A stretch of 44,083 nt of DNA from positions 1-44,083 of the forward strand of contig CAMCFO010000024.1 in NCBI GenBank assembly GCA_945874155.1, in the 5' to 3' direction. Every line of letters starts with the position of its first letter. The first letter of the stretch is position 1. This stretch comes from an uncultured Bacteroidales bacterium. GTDB lineage: Bacteria > Bacteroidota > Bacteroidia > Bacteroidales > UBA932. The position numbers and the translations under genes are program-made. The notes beneath the pieces are model-generated. The model made no database searches. It was given only the letters and a program-made list of their open reading frames with translations, and was not told where the DNA came from. Of the stretch, positions 32,087 through 41,308 are shown one piece after another.

Positions 32087-32935
32087 TCACCCGATTACAA
32101 GCGAAACAGGACAGTGGTCCGACCCCATAACCTCCGGAAGGATAGCCGCATCTCTCAGTCTGGAATCCAGATCGCTGCTGGTGAGAAAATAGTCAATACG
32201 CCACCCTATGTTCCTGGCCCTTGAGTTCATTCTGTAGGACCACCAGGAATAGGCATCAGTCTTGTCGGGATTGAAAAATCTGTAAGTGTCCGTGAAACCG
32301 CTCTCCAGCAGTGCCGTCATCTTCTCCCTTTCCTGCGGGGTGAAACCGGCCGATTTGGTGTTGGTCTTAGGATTTTTCAGGTCTATTTCCTTGTGGGCCA
32401 CGTTCAGGTCTCCGCAGATAATCACCGGTTTGGGTCCTCCGGCAGCCATCAGTCCGCCATCAGCCCCGTTCCCTGCATATCCTTCCACCATTCCGGACAG
32501 TCCCCTGGAGTGGAGTCCGCTGACATATTCCCTGAATGCGTCTTCCCATTCCATCCTGTAGTCCAGCCTTTTGGGCAGTTCCCCCTGCACCTCGGGATTC
32601 TGAGAATTGGGAGTGTAGCAGCAGACCAGATAGAATTCCTTGTCTTCCAGAGTAATAATCCTGCCTTCCCTGTCGTGTTCATCCCTGCCTATACCGAGAT
32701 GCACCGCCAAAGGCTGTCTGCGGGTATAGACCGCCACTCCCGAATAGCCTTTTTTCTCGGCATAGTTCCAGTAGCTTGTGTAACCGGGGAACTCGAGGTC
32801 AATCTGTCCCTGCTGAAGTTTCGTTTCCTGCAGACATACATAGTCGGCATCAAAGTCCGCGAATATGTCCGCGAAGCCTTTGCCGCAGACCGCACGCAGA
32901 CCGTTCACGTTCCAGGATATGAGTTTTGTCTCCAT
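32087..32935 (-). CDS. xth: Exodeoxyribonuclease III
   Basis: 282 residues. AP endonuclease and 3'-5' exonuclease for base excision repair. Motifs: SWNVNGLRAV, VCLQETKLQ (catalytic Glu), KGYSGVAVYTR, CCYTPNSQ, CGDLNVAHKEIDL (Asp and Asn), TPQEREKM, YSWWSYR, GWRIDYFL and GSDHCPVSL (catalytic Asp-His). A Gly-rich insertion (GMVEGYAGNGADGGLMAAGG) sits just before the ICGDLN strand and is not in the usual family. It follows cysS after 3 bp. Confidence 0.9.
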   Translation of the reverse strand: METKLISWNVNGLRAVCGKGFADIFADFDADYVCLQETKLQQGQIDLEFPGYTSYWNYAEKKGYSGVAVYTRRQPLAVHLGIGRDEHDREGRIITLEDKEFYLVCCYTPNSQNPEVQGELPKRLDYRMEWEDAFREYVSGLHSRGLSGMVEGYAGNGADGGLMAAGGPKPVIICGDLNVAHKEIDLKNPKTNTKSAGFTPQEREKMTALLESGFTDTYRFFNPDKTDAYSWWSYRMNSRARNIGWRIDYFLTSSDLDSRLRDAAILPEVMGSDHCPVSLVIG

Positions 32936-32938
32936 AGT

Positions 32939-34513
32939 CTATTCAAATGACCATTCTGCACCGTCCTTGGTGTCTTTCACTGCAATTCCCAAAGCTTTCA
33001 GATTGTCGCGGATCTTGTCGCTGGTGGCCCAATCCTTTGCCGCCTTTGCCGCCTTTCTCTCTTCGAGAACCATTCCCATCAACCCGTCTATGACTGCCAG
33101 GGATTTTCCGCCTTCGGAAGCTTCCTCATCCTTGAGTCCCAAGACTCCGAATACTATGTCATCGAAGAGTCTGAGCAGGGCTTCCAGGTCAGCGGCCTTG
33201 GTCTGGCCCGGTTTGGCGGTCTTTGCCGTGTTGATGAATTTCACTGCCTCGAATATGCCGGAAAGAGCCACGGCCGTGTTGAGGTCATCGCAGAGTGCGC
33301 TGTAGATGCTCTCCCTGATGGCATTGACCTGTGCGGAGCATCCGTCCTCAAATTTGTCAGGCACTATGTCGGTGATGAACTCTCCGTATTCGAGCGCGGA
33401 GGCTTCGTGTCCCCTGTCGCCTTTGACAATATGACCGACTCCTGCCGCCTTGCACAGCGAAAGCAGGTCCTTATAGGCCTGCATCACCTTCTTCAGGGCT
33501 TTTTCTGCTGCCTGAAGGGCCTCGTTGCTGAAATCCAGGGTGCTGCGGTAATGGGCCTGGAGTATGAAGAAACGCACCGTCATAGGGCTGTAAGCCTGTT
33601 CCAGGAGAGGATGGGTGCCGTTGAACAGCTCGCTCAAGGTGATGAAGTTGCCCAGTGATTTGCCCATCTTCTTGCCGTTGATGGTAATCATATTGTTGTG
33701 CATCCAGTATTTCACTCCGGAAGTGCCTCTGGAAGCGGTGTTCTGGGCAATCTCGCATTCGTGGTGAGGGAACATAAGGTCCATTCCGCCTCCGTGTATG
33801 TCAAACTGCCGGCCGAGGTATTTCTCGCTCATCACAGAGCATTCGAGATGCCATCCCGGGAAACCTTCGCTCCAGGGTGAAGGCCATTTCATCAGATGCT
33901 CGGGAGCCGCCTTTTTCCAGAGCGCGAAGTCGTAGGCAGCCTTCTTGTCGTCCTGTCCGTCGAGTTTGCGTGTGCCTTCGAGAGTATCGTCGAGTGTCCG
34001 GCCTGAAAGCACTCCGTAGCGGTGGTCGCGGTTGTATTTCTCCACATCGAAATAGATGGAGCCGTTGCTTTCGTAGGCATAGCCCGCATCCAGAATCTTC
34101 TTCACAAGCTCCTCCTGTTCAATGATATGTGCGGATGCCCTTGGCTCGATTGACGGCGGAGCCACATTGAGCGAACGCATAGCCTCGTGGTATGCAAGCG
34201 TATATTTCTGCACCACTTCCATAGGCTCCAGCTGCTCCAGTTTTGCCTTCTTGGAAATCTTGTCCTCCCCCTCGTCGGCATCTCCCACAAGGTGTCCCAC
34301 ATCGGTTATGTTCCTGACATATCGCACCTTATATCCCAGATGCTGCATCAGCCTCACAAGTGTGTCGTAAGTGATTCCCGGACGGGCGTGTCCCAGGTGT
34401 GCGTCGCCATAGACCGTCGGTCCGCAGACATAAAGTCCCACCTTCCCCGGGTTAATGGGCTCGAAAAGTTCTTTCTTGCGTGAAAGGGTGTCGGTGATAT
34501 ATAGCTCTCTCAT
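32939..34513 (-). CDS. cysS: Cysteinyl-tRNA synthetase
   Basis: 524 residues, class I synthetase that charges tRNA-Cys. Zinc site Cys30 in [10 protein letters not shown], with the other ligands in WHLECSVM and HHECEIAQ; signature HLGH (39-42); KMSKS-type loop as KMGKSLGN. The C-terminal DALR domain is visible ([13 protein letters not shown]). First gene of a cysS-xth pair. The end WSFE fits the family tail. Confidence 0.93.
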   Translation of the reverse strand: MRELYITDTLSRKKELFEPINPGKVGLYVCGPTVYGDAHLGHARPGITYDTLVRLMQHLGYKVRYVRNITDVGHLVGDADEGEDKISKKAKLEQLEPMEVVQKYTLAYHEAMRSLNVAPPSIEPRASAHIIEQEELVKKILDAGYAYESNGSIYFDVEKYNRDHRYGVLSGRTLDDTLEGTRKLDGQDDKKAAYDFALWKKAAPEHLMKWPSPWSEGFPGWHLECSVMSEKYLGRQFDIHGGGMDLMFPHHECEIAQNTASRGTSGVKYWMHNNMITINGKKMGKSLGNFITLSELFNGTHPLLEQAYSPMTVRFFILQAHYRSTLDFSNEALQAAEKALKKVMQAYKDLLSLCKAAGVGHIVKGDRGHEASALEYGEFITDIVPDKFEDGCSAQVNAIRESIYSALCDDLNTAVALSGIFEAVKFINTAKTAKPGQTKAADLEALLRLFDDIVFGVLGLKDEEASEGGKSLAVIDGLMGMVLEERKAAKAAKDWATSDKIRDNLKALGIAVKDTKDGAEWSFE

Positions 34514-34600
34514 AATATTTCCTCAACTGTTCCTAAATTCAAAATCTCGCGAATATAACTATTTTCCGGCATAGAGGACTATTAAAAAGCAAAATTTTCG

Positions 34601-34608
34601 TAATTTTG
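34601..34608 (+). promoter_or_regulatory. -7 box for the SDR gene
   Basis: TAATTTTG fits TAnnTTTG; leader about 50 nt. No matching box was seen for cysS on the other strand in this 150-bp gap. Confidence 0.4.
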
Positions 34609-34663
34609 CGGCCGTTTTGAATTTACTGAGGCTTCGCAGTTGCGGGGCAGTTTGGATTGGAAT

Positions 34664-35569
34664 ATGGAAAATCAGAAATCTTATGCTCTCGTCACCGGCG
34701 CTTCGTCAGGTATGGGGCTGGAATATGCCCGTCAGATGGCGGCAAAGGGGTATAATATATTGGTAGTCAGCAACAGAGATGAGGACAATGTGAAGGTCGC
34801 AGAGTCTTTGAAGGCGGAGTTCGGGGTGGATGCGCAGCCTTTCTATGCAGACCTTTCCAAAACCGAGGCTTCCCAGGCTGTCTTTGATTGGACTGTCGAG
34901 AAAGGATACAGGGTGGATGTGCTCATCAGCAATGCCGGCTTGCTGGTTTTCAACAAACTGGAGAATATTCCGGCGGCCAAGATGGACCTTATCATCGGTG
35001 TGCATTGCCTTGCCACTGCCCATCTTTGCAGACTCTTCGGCTCGCAGATGAAGGAGAGGGCCGTGGCTCTTTCCAGGCAGAGGACAGAAGAGGCAATCGC
35101 AGCCGGAGCCAAGCCGGGCAGCCGCAAGGCAAAAAGGGCCGGCAAGCTCAGGAAAGGGGAGTGCGGCAGAATCCTCATTATGTCGTCGCTGGCGGCATAT
35201 CTGCCATATCCTACCATATCCATCTATTCAGCCACCAAGGCATTCTCGAAGGCTTTCGGCACTGCAATATGGGTGGAACTGAGGGACTGGGGCATATCGG
35301 TGACTACGGTTTGCCCATCAGCAGTGGACACTCCGCTCATCGGCCTCAAGCCATCCCTGCGCAAACTCGCTCATAATCTTGGCGTTATGATTTATCCGCA
35401 GACCCTTGTAAAGAAGGCCCTCAGGGCAATGTTCCACGGCCGCCGCATAGTCGTTCCGACTCTGCTCGCAAAAATAGCAGTAGGTTTCTGCAGCATCCTC
35501 CCGATGCACTGCGTAAGCTGGATAGCCCACATCCCCGTCATCAAGAAGAACGTTTACGACGCAGTCTAA
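34664..35569 (+). CDS. Short-chain dehydrogenase/reductase
   Basis: 301 residues from the ATG at 34664. NAD(P)-dependent oxidoreductase with a Rossmann fold: TGASSGMG (about 11-18), LISNAG, catalytic Ser in MSSLAAYLPYP and YSATK (Tyr and Lys). Between the NAG strand and the catalytic Ser there is an insert of about 35 residues rich in Lys, Arg, Ala and Gly (AGAKPGSRKAKRAGKLRKGE), unusual for SDRs. The C-terminus is hydrophobic and may touch the membrane, as in 3-ketoacyl or steroid-type SDRs. Substrate unknown. The 3' end overlaps the convergent kinase by 4 bp. Confidence 0.8.
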   Translation: MENQKSYALVTGASSGMGLEYARQMAAKGYNILVVSNRDEDNVKVAESLKAEFGVDAQPFYADLSKTEASQAVFDWTVEKGYRVDVLISNAGLLVFNKLENIPAAKMDLIIGVHCLATAHLCRLFGSQMKERAVALSRQRTEEAIAAGAKPGSRKAKRAGKLRKGECGRILIMSSLAAYLPYPTISIYSATKAFSKAFGTAIWVELRDWGISVTTVCPSAVDTPLIGLKPSLRKLAHNLGVMIYPQTLVKKALRAMFHGRRIVVPTLLAKIAVGFCSILPMHCVSWIAHIPVIKKNVYDAV

Positions 35570-37245
35570 AGGCACTGCCCGCCGATGAATTCCCTGATGA
35601 TGGAGGCAGGCGGAATGACCGCGATTTCTTCCGGACTGAGGGCCACCAGATAGCTCAGGAACTTGAGCAGGCGCACGGCCTCAGAATATGCCGGAGATGT
35701 GGGGCTGATGCGTCTGAGCAGCGGCTCCGCATAGAACTTGAGCAGCGGCAATTCGAAAATCAGCGCTGAATTGAACATTATGTCCGCATTCTCCTGGAAA
35801 GGGAAGATGTTGCGGTTTTCCCCGCGTCTCACGCTGTCCCAACGCAGTATGGTCTCTTCCGGAGTGATTCCGCGGACTCTGTTGTCCCGCACGATGCGCC
35901 TGAGCAGACGGTTGTCCGTGGTTGAAATATTATTGTTCTCGTCTATGGAAAGCGAAGTGAGCGCCGAGGCATAAATCCTTATGATTTTGGACTGGTCCAC
36001 TCCCGACACCATCTCCGGATTCAGGGCGTGGATGCCCTCCATAATCAGAATGTCGTCTTCCTCAAGCTTCATCCTGTTGCCCTCGAAACTCCTGGAGCCC
36101 GTTTTGAAATTGAATTTTGGTATTTCGATTTCCTCACCCCGAAGCAACTGGTTCAGCTGAAGGTTGAGAAAGTCCAGGTCCATAGCGTAGAGCGACTCGA
36201 AATCATAGTTCCCGAATTCGTCCTTCGGAGTGTGCTCCCTGTCCACGAAATAATTGTCCAGTTCTATCACTTTCGGGTTCATACCCAGAATCTTGCACTG
36301 TTGTGCCAGGCGCAGCGAGGACGAAGTCTTGCCTGAGGACGAAGGCCCTGCAATAAATACTATTTTTGCATCCGGACGACGCTTGATTGCATCCGCCATT
36401 TCCACATATTTCCTCTCGTGACGGGCCTCCGCAAGATTGATTATCCGTTTTGCGTGACCTTCAAGTATGCTTTGGTTGAGGGTGCCCACGTTCCAGGTCC
36501 CCAAAGTGCGGCACCAGCGGTCGTGGTCCTCAAGCGCAGCTGCAAGTTTGGCCTGCCTGGTCATCATCGGAATCTCATCCTTCCTGCCCTTCTGTGGGTA
36601 CTGCAGGCAGACTCCCTTGCCGAAAGGACGCAGTTCAAAAGCCTTCAGATAGCCTGTAGAAGGCACCAGAGGGCCGTAGAAGGTGTCTCCGTAACCGTCC
36701 AGGAAATAGACGCTGGAGGTGTAACGTCCCAGGCTCTTCATCAGCTCCACTTTTGCCATCTGGCCGTTTGCAGAGAAAATCTTTTCAGCCTCCTCTTCGG
36801 TAAGCCTCTCCTTGCGCAGAGGCAGGTCCTCCTTGATTATGTCTTTCATCGCTGCTTTCAGCTGCCTGATTTCCGCACCTGAAAGTATGTGAATGCTGTT
36901 GTCAGAGCTGTGAAGTTCGCAATAATGTCCGCTTGGCAGGGCATATTTGATAACCAGTAACTTGTCCGGAAACAAGTCGTGCACGGCTTTCTGCAACACG
37001 AAACAGAGCGAACGCACATAAGTCTTGATGCCGTTGGCGTGGTCATAATCAATGAATTGCACCTTGTGGGGACGGCAGATATGGAAATTCAAAGCCTTCA
37101 ACTGCCCGTCCACAAGGGCTGCCAGGATGTCCCTGTTTCCGGTTTGCTCGGGCAGCAGGGCCTTTGCCGCATCCATCAAAGTGGTACCATAGTCCACTGA
37201 ATATTCGCTATTGGTGTTTTCGCACCATATTTTCATTTTCTCCAT
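35566..37245 (-). CDS. Two-part nucleoside kinase (uridine kinase-like)
   Basis: 559 residues. The C-terminal half is a PRK/uridine kinase domain: Walker A GPSSSGKT (300-307), KVIELDNYFVDREHTP, and LIMEGIHALNPEM. The N-terminal half (about 1-280) has a TGS-like start (YSVDYGTTLMDAAKALLP) and a threonyl-tRNA-synthetase-like second domain (HYCELHSSDNS). This fusion is widespread in Bacteroidetes and Firmicutes, where it is annotated as nucleoside kinase. It probably phosphorylates uridine or cytidine; specificity cannot be read from the sequence. Confidence 0.85.
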   Translation of the reverse strand: MEKMKIWCENTNSEYSVDYGTTLMDAAKALLPEQTGNRDILAALVDGQLKALNFHICRPHKVQFIDYDHANGIKTYVRSLCFVLQKAVHDLFPDKLLVIKYALPSGHYCELHSSDNSIHILSGAEIRQLKAAMKDIIKEDLPLRKERLTEEEAEKIFSANGQMAKVELMKSLGRYTSSVYFLDGYGDTFYGPLVPSTGYLKAFELRPFGKGVCLQYPQKGRKDEIPMMTRQAKLAAALEDHDRWCRTLGTWNVGTLNQSILEGHAKRIINLAEARHERKYVEMADAIKRRPDAKIVFIAGPSSSGKTSSSLRLAQQCKILGMNPKVIELDNYFVDREHTPKDEFGNYDFESLYAMDLDFLNLQLNQLLRGEEIEIPKFNFKTGSRSFEGNRMKLEEDDILIMEGIHALNPEMVSGVDQSKIIRIYASALTSLSIDENNNISTTDNRLLRRIVRDNRVRGITPEETILRWDSVRRGENRNIFPFQENADIMFNSALIFELPLLKFYAEPLLRRISPTSPAYSEAVRLLKFLSYLVALSPEEIAVIPPASIIREFIGGQCL

Positions 37246-37318
37246 ATTTCAACACAAATTCAAGGGAAGGCACCTCTTATCATCAGCCGATGCCGGTCCC
37301 GATTTTTCAAACAGCCCC

Positions 37319-37326
37319 CAAATCTA
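37319..37326 (-). promoter_or_regulatory. -7 box for the nucleoside kinase
   Basis: TAGATTTG on the minus strand fits TAnnTTTG; leader about 65 nt, no clear -33 box. Confidence 0.3.
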
Positions 37327-37390
37327 CAAAATTCTTTCCAAGATAAGCCCGATTCGCAAATCAACTCACCCGGATTTTACCGGAATTTAG

Positions 37391-37398
37391 TAATTTTG
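37391..37398 (+). promoter_or_regulatory. -7 box for the RhuM-family gene
   Basis: TAATTTTG fits TAnnTTTG. It would also drive uvrA and the MATE gene, which have no promoter box of their own that I can see. Confidence 0.4.
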
Positions 37399-37406
37399 CA
37401 GTGACA

Positions 37407-37429
37407 TATAGACGATGTTATAGACGATG
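37407..37429 (+). repeat. Two-copy 11-bp tandem repeat at the RhuM start
   Basis: TATAGACGATG occurs twice with one T between. The second copy ends in the start codon; the first gives ATG-TTA-TAG, a one-residue-plus-Met upstream ORF. Confidence 0.6.
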
Positions 37430-38476
37430 GTAAATAAATTGGAGATAAGAAACAGTACTGCGGAGTTCCTGACCTTTGTGGCTGCAGGAAAGGAGGACGG
37501 CATACAGGTGCTGTATAAAAACGAGACGGTTTGGGCTACGCAGAAGGCTATGGCTATGTTGTTTGACTGCACAACGGACAATATAGGACTGCACTTAAAG
37601 AACATTTTCAAAAACGGAGAACTTATTGAGGATTCAGTTACCGAGAAAATCTCGGCAACTGCCGCTGACGGAAAGAACTATCTTACAAAGTTCTACAACC
37701 TCGATGCCATCATCTCCGTAGGCTATCGCGTAAATTCTATCCGTGCCACGCAATTCCGTCAGTGGTGTACCTGCGTCATACGCCAGTTTGCCATCCGTGG
37801 CTATGTTGTGGATAAGAAGCGTATGGAGAACGGCTCGTTTATCGGAGAAGATTACTTCGAGCATCTGCTTGCTGAAATCAGAGAGATACGTCTGAGCGAA
37901 CGTCGTTTCTATCAAAAGCTGACCGATATTTATGCCACTGCAATAGATTATAACAAGGATGCTCCCACGACACGTCTTTTTTTTAAGAAAGTGCAGAACA
38001 AAATGCACTATGCGGTGCACGGACATACCGCTGCGGAACTTATCGTCGAACGGGCAGATGCAGAGAAAGAGAATATGGGACTCACTTCGTGGGAGAATGC
38101 TCCCGCTGGCAAGATTGTGAAAACGGATGTCAGCATAGCCAAAAATTATCTCAAGGGCGAAGAACTGGAAGATATGGGAAGGCTCGTAAACAGTGTGCTG
38201 GATATGGCAGAGCGTATGGCTCAACGACATATCCCTATGACAATGGAGGATTGGGCAAAACGCATCGACATCATCCTTGAAGCCGGAGGCGACACCATTC
38301 TGAAGGATGCCGGCAAGGTTACGGCAGAATATGCCAAGGAGTATGCCGAATCAGAGTTTGAGAAGTATCGTCTAATCCAAGACCGTCTTTTCCGTTCCGA
38401 CTTCGACCGGCTCTGTGATGGTGACTGGCCGGAGAAAGACCTTATATGCGACTATGAAAGAAACGAGAAAATATAA
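37427..38476 (+). CDS. RhuM-family protein
   Basis: 349 residues of the family named after RhuM of Salmonella pathogenicity island 3, often found in genomic islands and called virulence protein. Visible: the N-terminal HTH-like part WATQKAMAMLFDCTTDNIGL, then YNLDAIISVGYRVNSIRATQFR, RGYVVDKKRMENG, and the C-terminal segment with SERRFYQKLTDIYATAIDY and MTMEDWAKRIDIILEAGG. Function unproven; DNA binding is likely from the N-terminal part. Its last 23 bp overlap uvrA in another frame. Neighbours are housekeeping genes, so it looks inserted. Confidence 0.85.
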   Translation: MVNKLEIRNSTAEFLTFVAAGKEDGIQVLYKNETVWATQKAMAMLFDCTTDNIGLHLKNIFKNGELIEDSVTEKISATAADGKNYLTKFYNLDAIISVGYRVNSIRATQFRQWCTCVIRQFAIRGYVVDKKRMENGSFIGEDYFEHLLAEIREIRLSERRFYQKLTDIYATAIDYNKDAPTTRLFFKKVQNKMHYAVHGHTAAELIVERADAEKENMGLTSWENAPAGKIVKTDVSIAKNYLKGEELEDMGRLVNSVLDMAERMAQRHIPMTMEDWAKRIDIILEAGGDTILKDAGKVTAEYAKEYAESEFEKYRLIQDRLFRSDFDRLCDGDWPEKDLICDYERNEKI

Positions 38477-41297
38477 GCAGGCGGGACCCGGAGACGGGGA
38501 GCGTAATTACATAAAAATTCGTGGTGCAAAAGCCCACAATCTCAAGAACGTTTCCCTGGACATCCCGAGAGACTCCCTCGTTGTGATCACAGGTCTGAGC
38601 GGCAGCGGCAAATCCTCCCTCGCATTCGACACCCTCTATGCGGAAGGTCAGCGCCGCTATATGGACACCCTCTCTCCCTATGCCAAGCACTTTATGGGCG
38701 TGCTTGAGAAACCTCAGGTTGAGAGCATCGAGGGCTTGAGTCCCGTGATAGCAATCGAGCAGAAGACCACGGGCAAGAATCCCCGTTCCACAGTCGGCAC
38801 CATAACCGAAATCTACGACTTCCTGCGCCTGCTCTATGCCAGAGCCTCAAAAGCCTATTCCCCTGTGACGGGCAAGGAAATGGTGCGCTACACCGACGAA
38901 CAGATTGTATCCCTGATTCTCAGCAACTTTGCAGACCGCAAATGCCTTCTGCTCGCTCCTTTGGTGAGAGGCCGTAAGGGGCACTACCGCGAACTCCTGT
39001 CCCAGCTCAGACGCAAGGGCTACACCCACGCGCGCATAGATGAGGAAATTGTGGAACTCGCTGAAATTGAATCCCTTGACAGATACAAGGTGCATTTCAT
39101 AGACCTTGTGGTGGACCGCCTCAAACCCCAGACCAAGGATGAAAAGCGGATAAGGGAATCTGTGGCTTCGGCCCTGGCTCTCGGAAAGGGTTCTGTGGCA
39201 GTGATGGATGTGGAAAGCGGACGCATAGACCATTACTCCAAGCATCTGGTCTGCCCGGATAGCGGAATTTCCTTGCAGGAACCAGCTCCCCATTCGTTTT
39301 CCTTCAATTCGCCCCAGGGCTATTGTCCTCATTGCAAAGGACTTGGCACCATAGTGAATGTGCAGGTGGACTCCATAATCCCGGACCGTACAGTCTCGAT
39401 AGCCGACGGAGGAATTGTCCCGCTCGGGCCCTTGCGCCAGACCCGGAAATACGACATAGTCCGCGCAATAGCCCGAAAATATGATTTTTCGCTCTACGAC
39501 CCCATAGACACCATACCGCCTGAGGCTGTGACCCTGCTGATTTACGGCTCCGACGAGCTTTTCCGTATAGGTGAAGGGGCTATGTCCGAAATGCAGTCCT
39601 TTCCGGGTGTGGTGGAGGATATACAGGAGAAAGTGATATGTCCGGAATGTGGGGGTACCCGTCTGCGCAAGGAGGCCGGCTATTTCAAAATCGACGGGAA
39701 ATGCATCTGGGATGTGTCGGCTATGGAAATATCGGCTCTGGCGAAGTGGCTGGACGAACTGCCTTCAAGATTGGACTCCAGACAGAATGCCATAGCCTCG
39801 GAAATCCTCAAGGAACTCAGGGAGAGGACGGCATTCCTGCTCGATGTGGGTCTGGATTATCTTTCCTTGGACAGGGCCACGGCATCGCTTTCGGGCGGGG
39901 AGAGCCAGAGAATCCGACTTGCCACGCAAATCGGCTCCAAACTCGTGAATGTGCTCTACATACTTGACGAACCGTCCATAGGCCTGCACCAGAGGGATAA
40001 TATCAAACTCATCAATTCGCTCAAGGAACTCAGGGACAGCGGCAATTCGGTGATGGTGGTGGAACACGACGAGGAGACAATGAGGGCGGCGGACTGGATA
40101 GTGGATGTGGGTCCCGGTGCCGGTCAGGAAGGTGGCAGCATCTGTTTCAACGGTCCGGCTTCGCTTACAGGGGTGGACGGGACCATAGGCGGAGACCCGG
40201 ATGTAAGGGACCATTGCATAGTCGGAAAATCCATCACTATGGACTATCTCCACGGTCGCCGACGCATAGACATTCCTGCAGAACGTCTCCCCGGAAACGG
40301 ACATTTCCTGACCATAAGGGGCGCCCGCGGCAACAATCTCAAAAACGTGGACGTAAGTTTCCCTCTGGGCTGTTTCATAGGAGTGGCAGGGGTGAGCGGC
40401 AGCGGCAAATCCACCCTTGTCAATGAAACCCTGATGCCCTATCTGAGCAATCTTTTCACGGTGTCCAACCTGCCTGTACTGCCTTTCGACAGCATTGAAG
40501 GGGTGGAAAACATAGACAAGGTCATAGAAATCGACCAGTCCCCGATTGGCCGTTCTCCGCGCAGCAATCCTGCCACATTCACTGGAGTTTTCAACGACAT
40601 ACGCAGTCTTTTCGAAGCCACTCCGGATGCCAAAGTGCGCGGTTTCAAGGCTTCCCGCTTTTCGTTCAACGTCTCGGGAGGCCGTTGCGAGGAGTGCAAG
40701 GGTGCCGGCATCAAGGTCATAGAGATGAATTTTCTTCCATCCGTGAATGTGGTCTGTCCGGAATGTGGGGGACACAGGTACAAGGAAGATACGCTTGCGG
40801 TACATTATAAAGGCAAGAATATAAATGATGTGCTGGAGATGCAGATAGCCCAGGCCTATGAGTTCTTCAAGCCTGTTCCGAGCATAGCCGCCAAACTCAA
40901 AACCCTGCTGGACGTGGGCTTGGGCTACATTACGCTCGGACAGTCATCCGTAACCCTTTCAGGAGGAGAGAGCCAGAGGATGAAACTCTCCGCGGAACTC
41001 TCCCGCAAGTCCACCGGCAAGACCCTCTACATCCTCGACGAGCCCACTACCGGCCTGCATTCAGAAGACATTCAGGTCCTGCTCGGGGTGCTCCGCCGGC
41101 TTGTGGAAGGCGGCAACACCGTAATCGTGATTGAACACAATCTGGACGTGCTCAAGAGTGTGGACTATCTCATAGATCTCGGCCCTGAAGGTGGAAGACG
41201 CGGTGGAATGATAGTCTCGAAGGGCACGCCTGAACAGGTCGCACTTGACCCCGCATCCGTTACGGGACCATATCTGAGGCCGCTTCTGGGACTTTGA
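38454..41297 (+). CDS. uvrA: UvrABC excinuclease subunit A
   Basis: 947 residues from the ATG at 38454. Damage-recognition ATPase of nucleotide excision repair. Two ABC modules: Walker A GLSGSGKSS and GVSGSGKST, signatures LSGGESQRIRLA and LSGGESQRMKLS, Walker B LYILDEPS/T. Zinc modules CPHCKGLG with CPECGGTR, and CEECKGAG with CPECGGHRY. The start lies inside the 3' end of the RhuM gene (23-bp overlap); a slightly later start before NYIKIRGAKAHNLKN is possible. The MATE gene follows closely. Confidence 0.95.
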   Translation: MKETRKYKQAGPGDGERNYIKIRGAKAHNLKNVSLDIPRDSLVVITGLSGSGKSSLAFDTLYAEGQRRYMDTLSPYAKHFMGVLEKPQVESIEGLSPVIAIEQKTTGKNPRSTVGTITEIYDFLRLLYARASKAYSPVTGKEMVRYTDEQIVSLILSNFADRKCLLLAPLVRGRKGHYRELLSQLRRKGYTHARIDEEIVELAEIESLDRYKVHFIDLVVDRLKPQTKDEKRIRESVASALALGKGSVAVMDVESGRIDHYSKHLVCPDSGISLQEPAPHSFSFNSPQGYCPHCKGLGTIVNVQVDSIIPDRTVSIADGGIVPLGPLRQTRKYDIVRAIARKYDFSLYDPIDTIPPEAVTLLIYGSDELFRIGEGAMSEMQSFPGVVEDIQEKVICPECGGTRLRKEAGYFKIDGKCIWDVSAMEISALAKWLDELPSRLDSRQNAIASEILKELRERTAFLLDVGLDYLSLDRATASLSGGESQRIRLATQIGSKLVNVLYILDEPSIGLHQRDNIKLINSLKELRDSGNSVMVVEHDEETMRAADWIVDVGPGAGQEGGSICFNGPASLTGVDGTIGGDPDVRDHCIVGKSITMDYLHGRRRIDIPAERLPGNGHFLTIRGARGNNLKNVDVSFPLGCFIGVAGVSGSGKSTLVNETLMPYLSNLFTVSNLPVLPFDSIEGVENIDKVIEIDQSPIGRSPRSNPATFTGVFNDIRSLFEATPDAKVRGFKASRFSFNVSGGRCEECKGAGIKVIEMNFLPSVNVVCPECGGHRYKEDTLAVHYKGKNINDVLEMQIAQAYEFFKPVPSIAAKLKTLLDVGLGYITLGQSSVTLSGGESQRMKLSAELSRKSTGKTLYILDEPTTGLHSEDIQVLLGVLRRLVEGGNTVIVIEHNLDVLKSVDYLIDLGPEGGRRGGMIVSKGTPEQVALDPASVTGPYLRPLLGL

Positions 41298-41308
41298 TTT
41301 CAAGGAGT

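Noticed and set aside
37407..37429. Start of a CRISPR-like repeat array
   Set aside because: Only two 11-bp units with no spacers; it is a local duplication at a start codon.
39765..40805. 346-codon open frame on the minus strand
   Set aside because: Antisense to uvrA; no start context and no recognisable domain.
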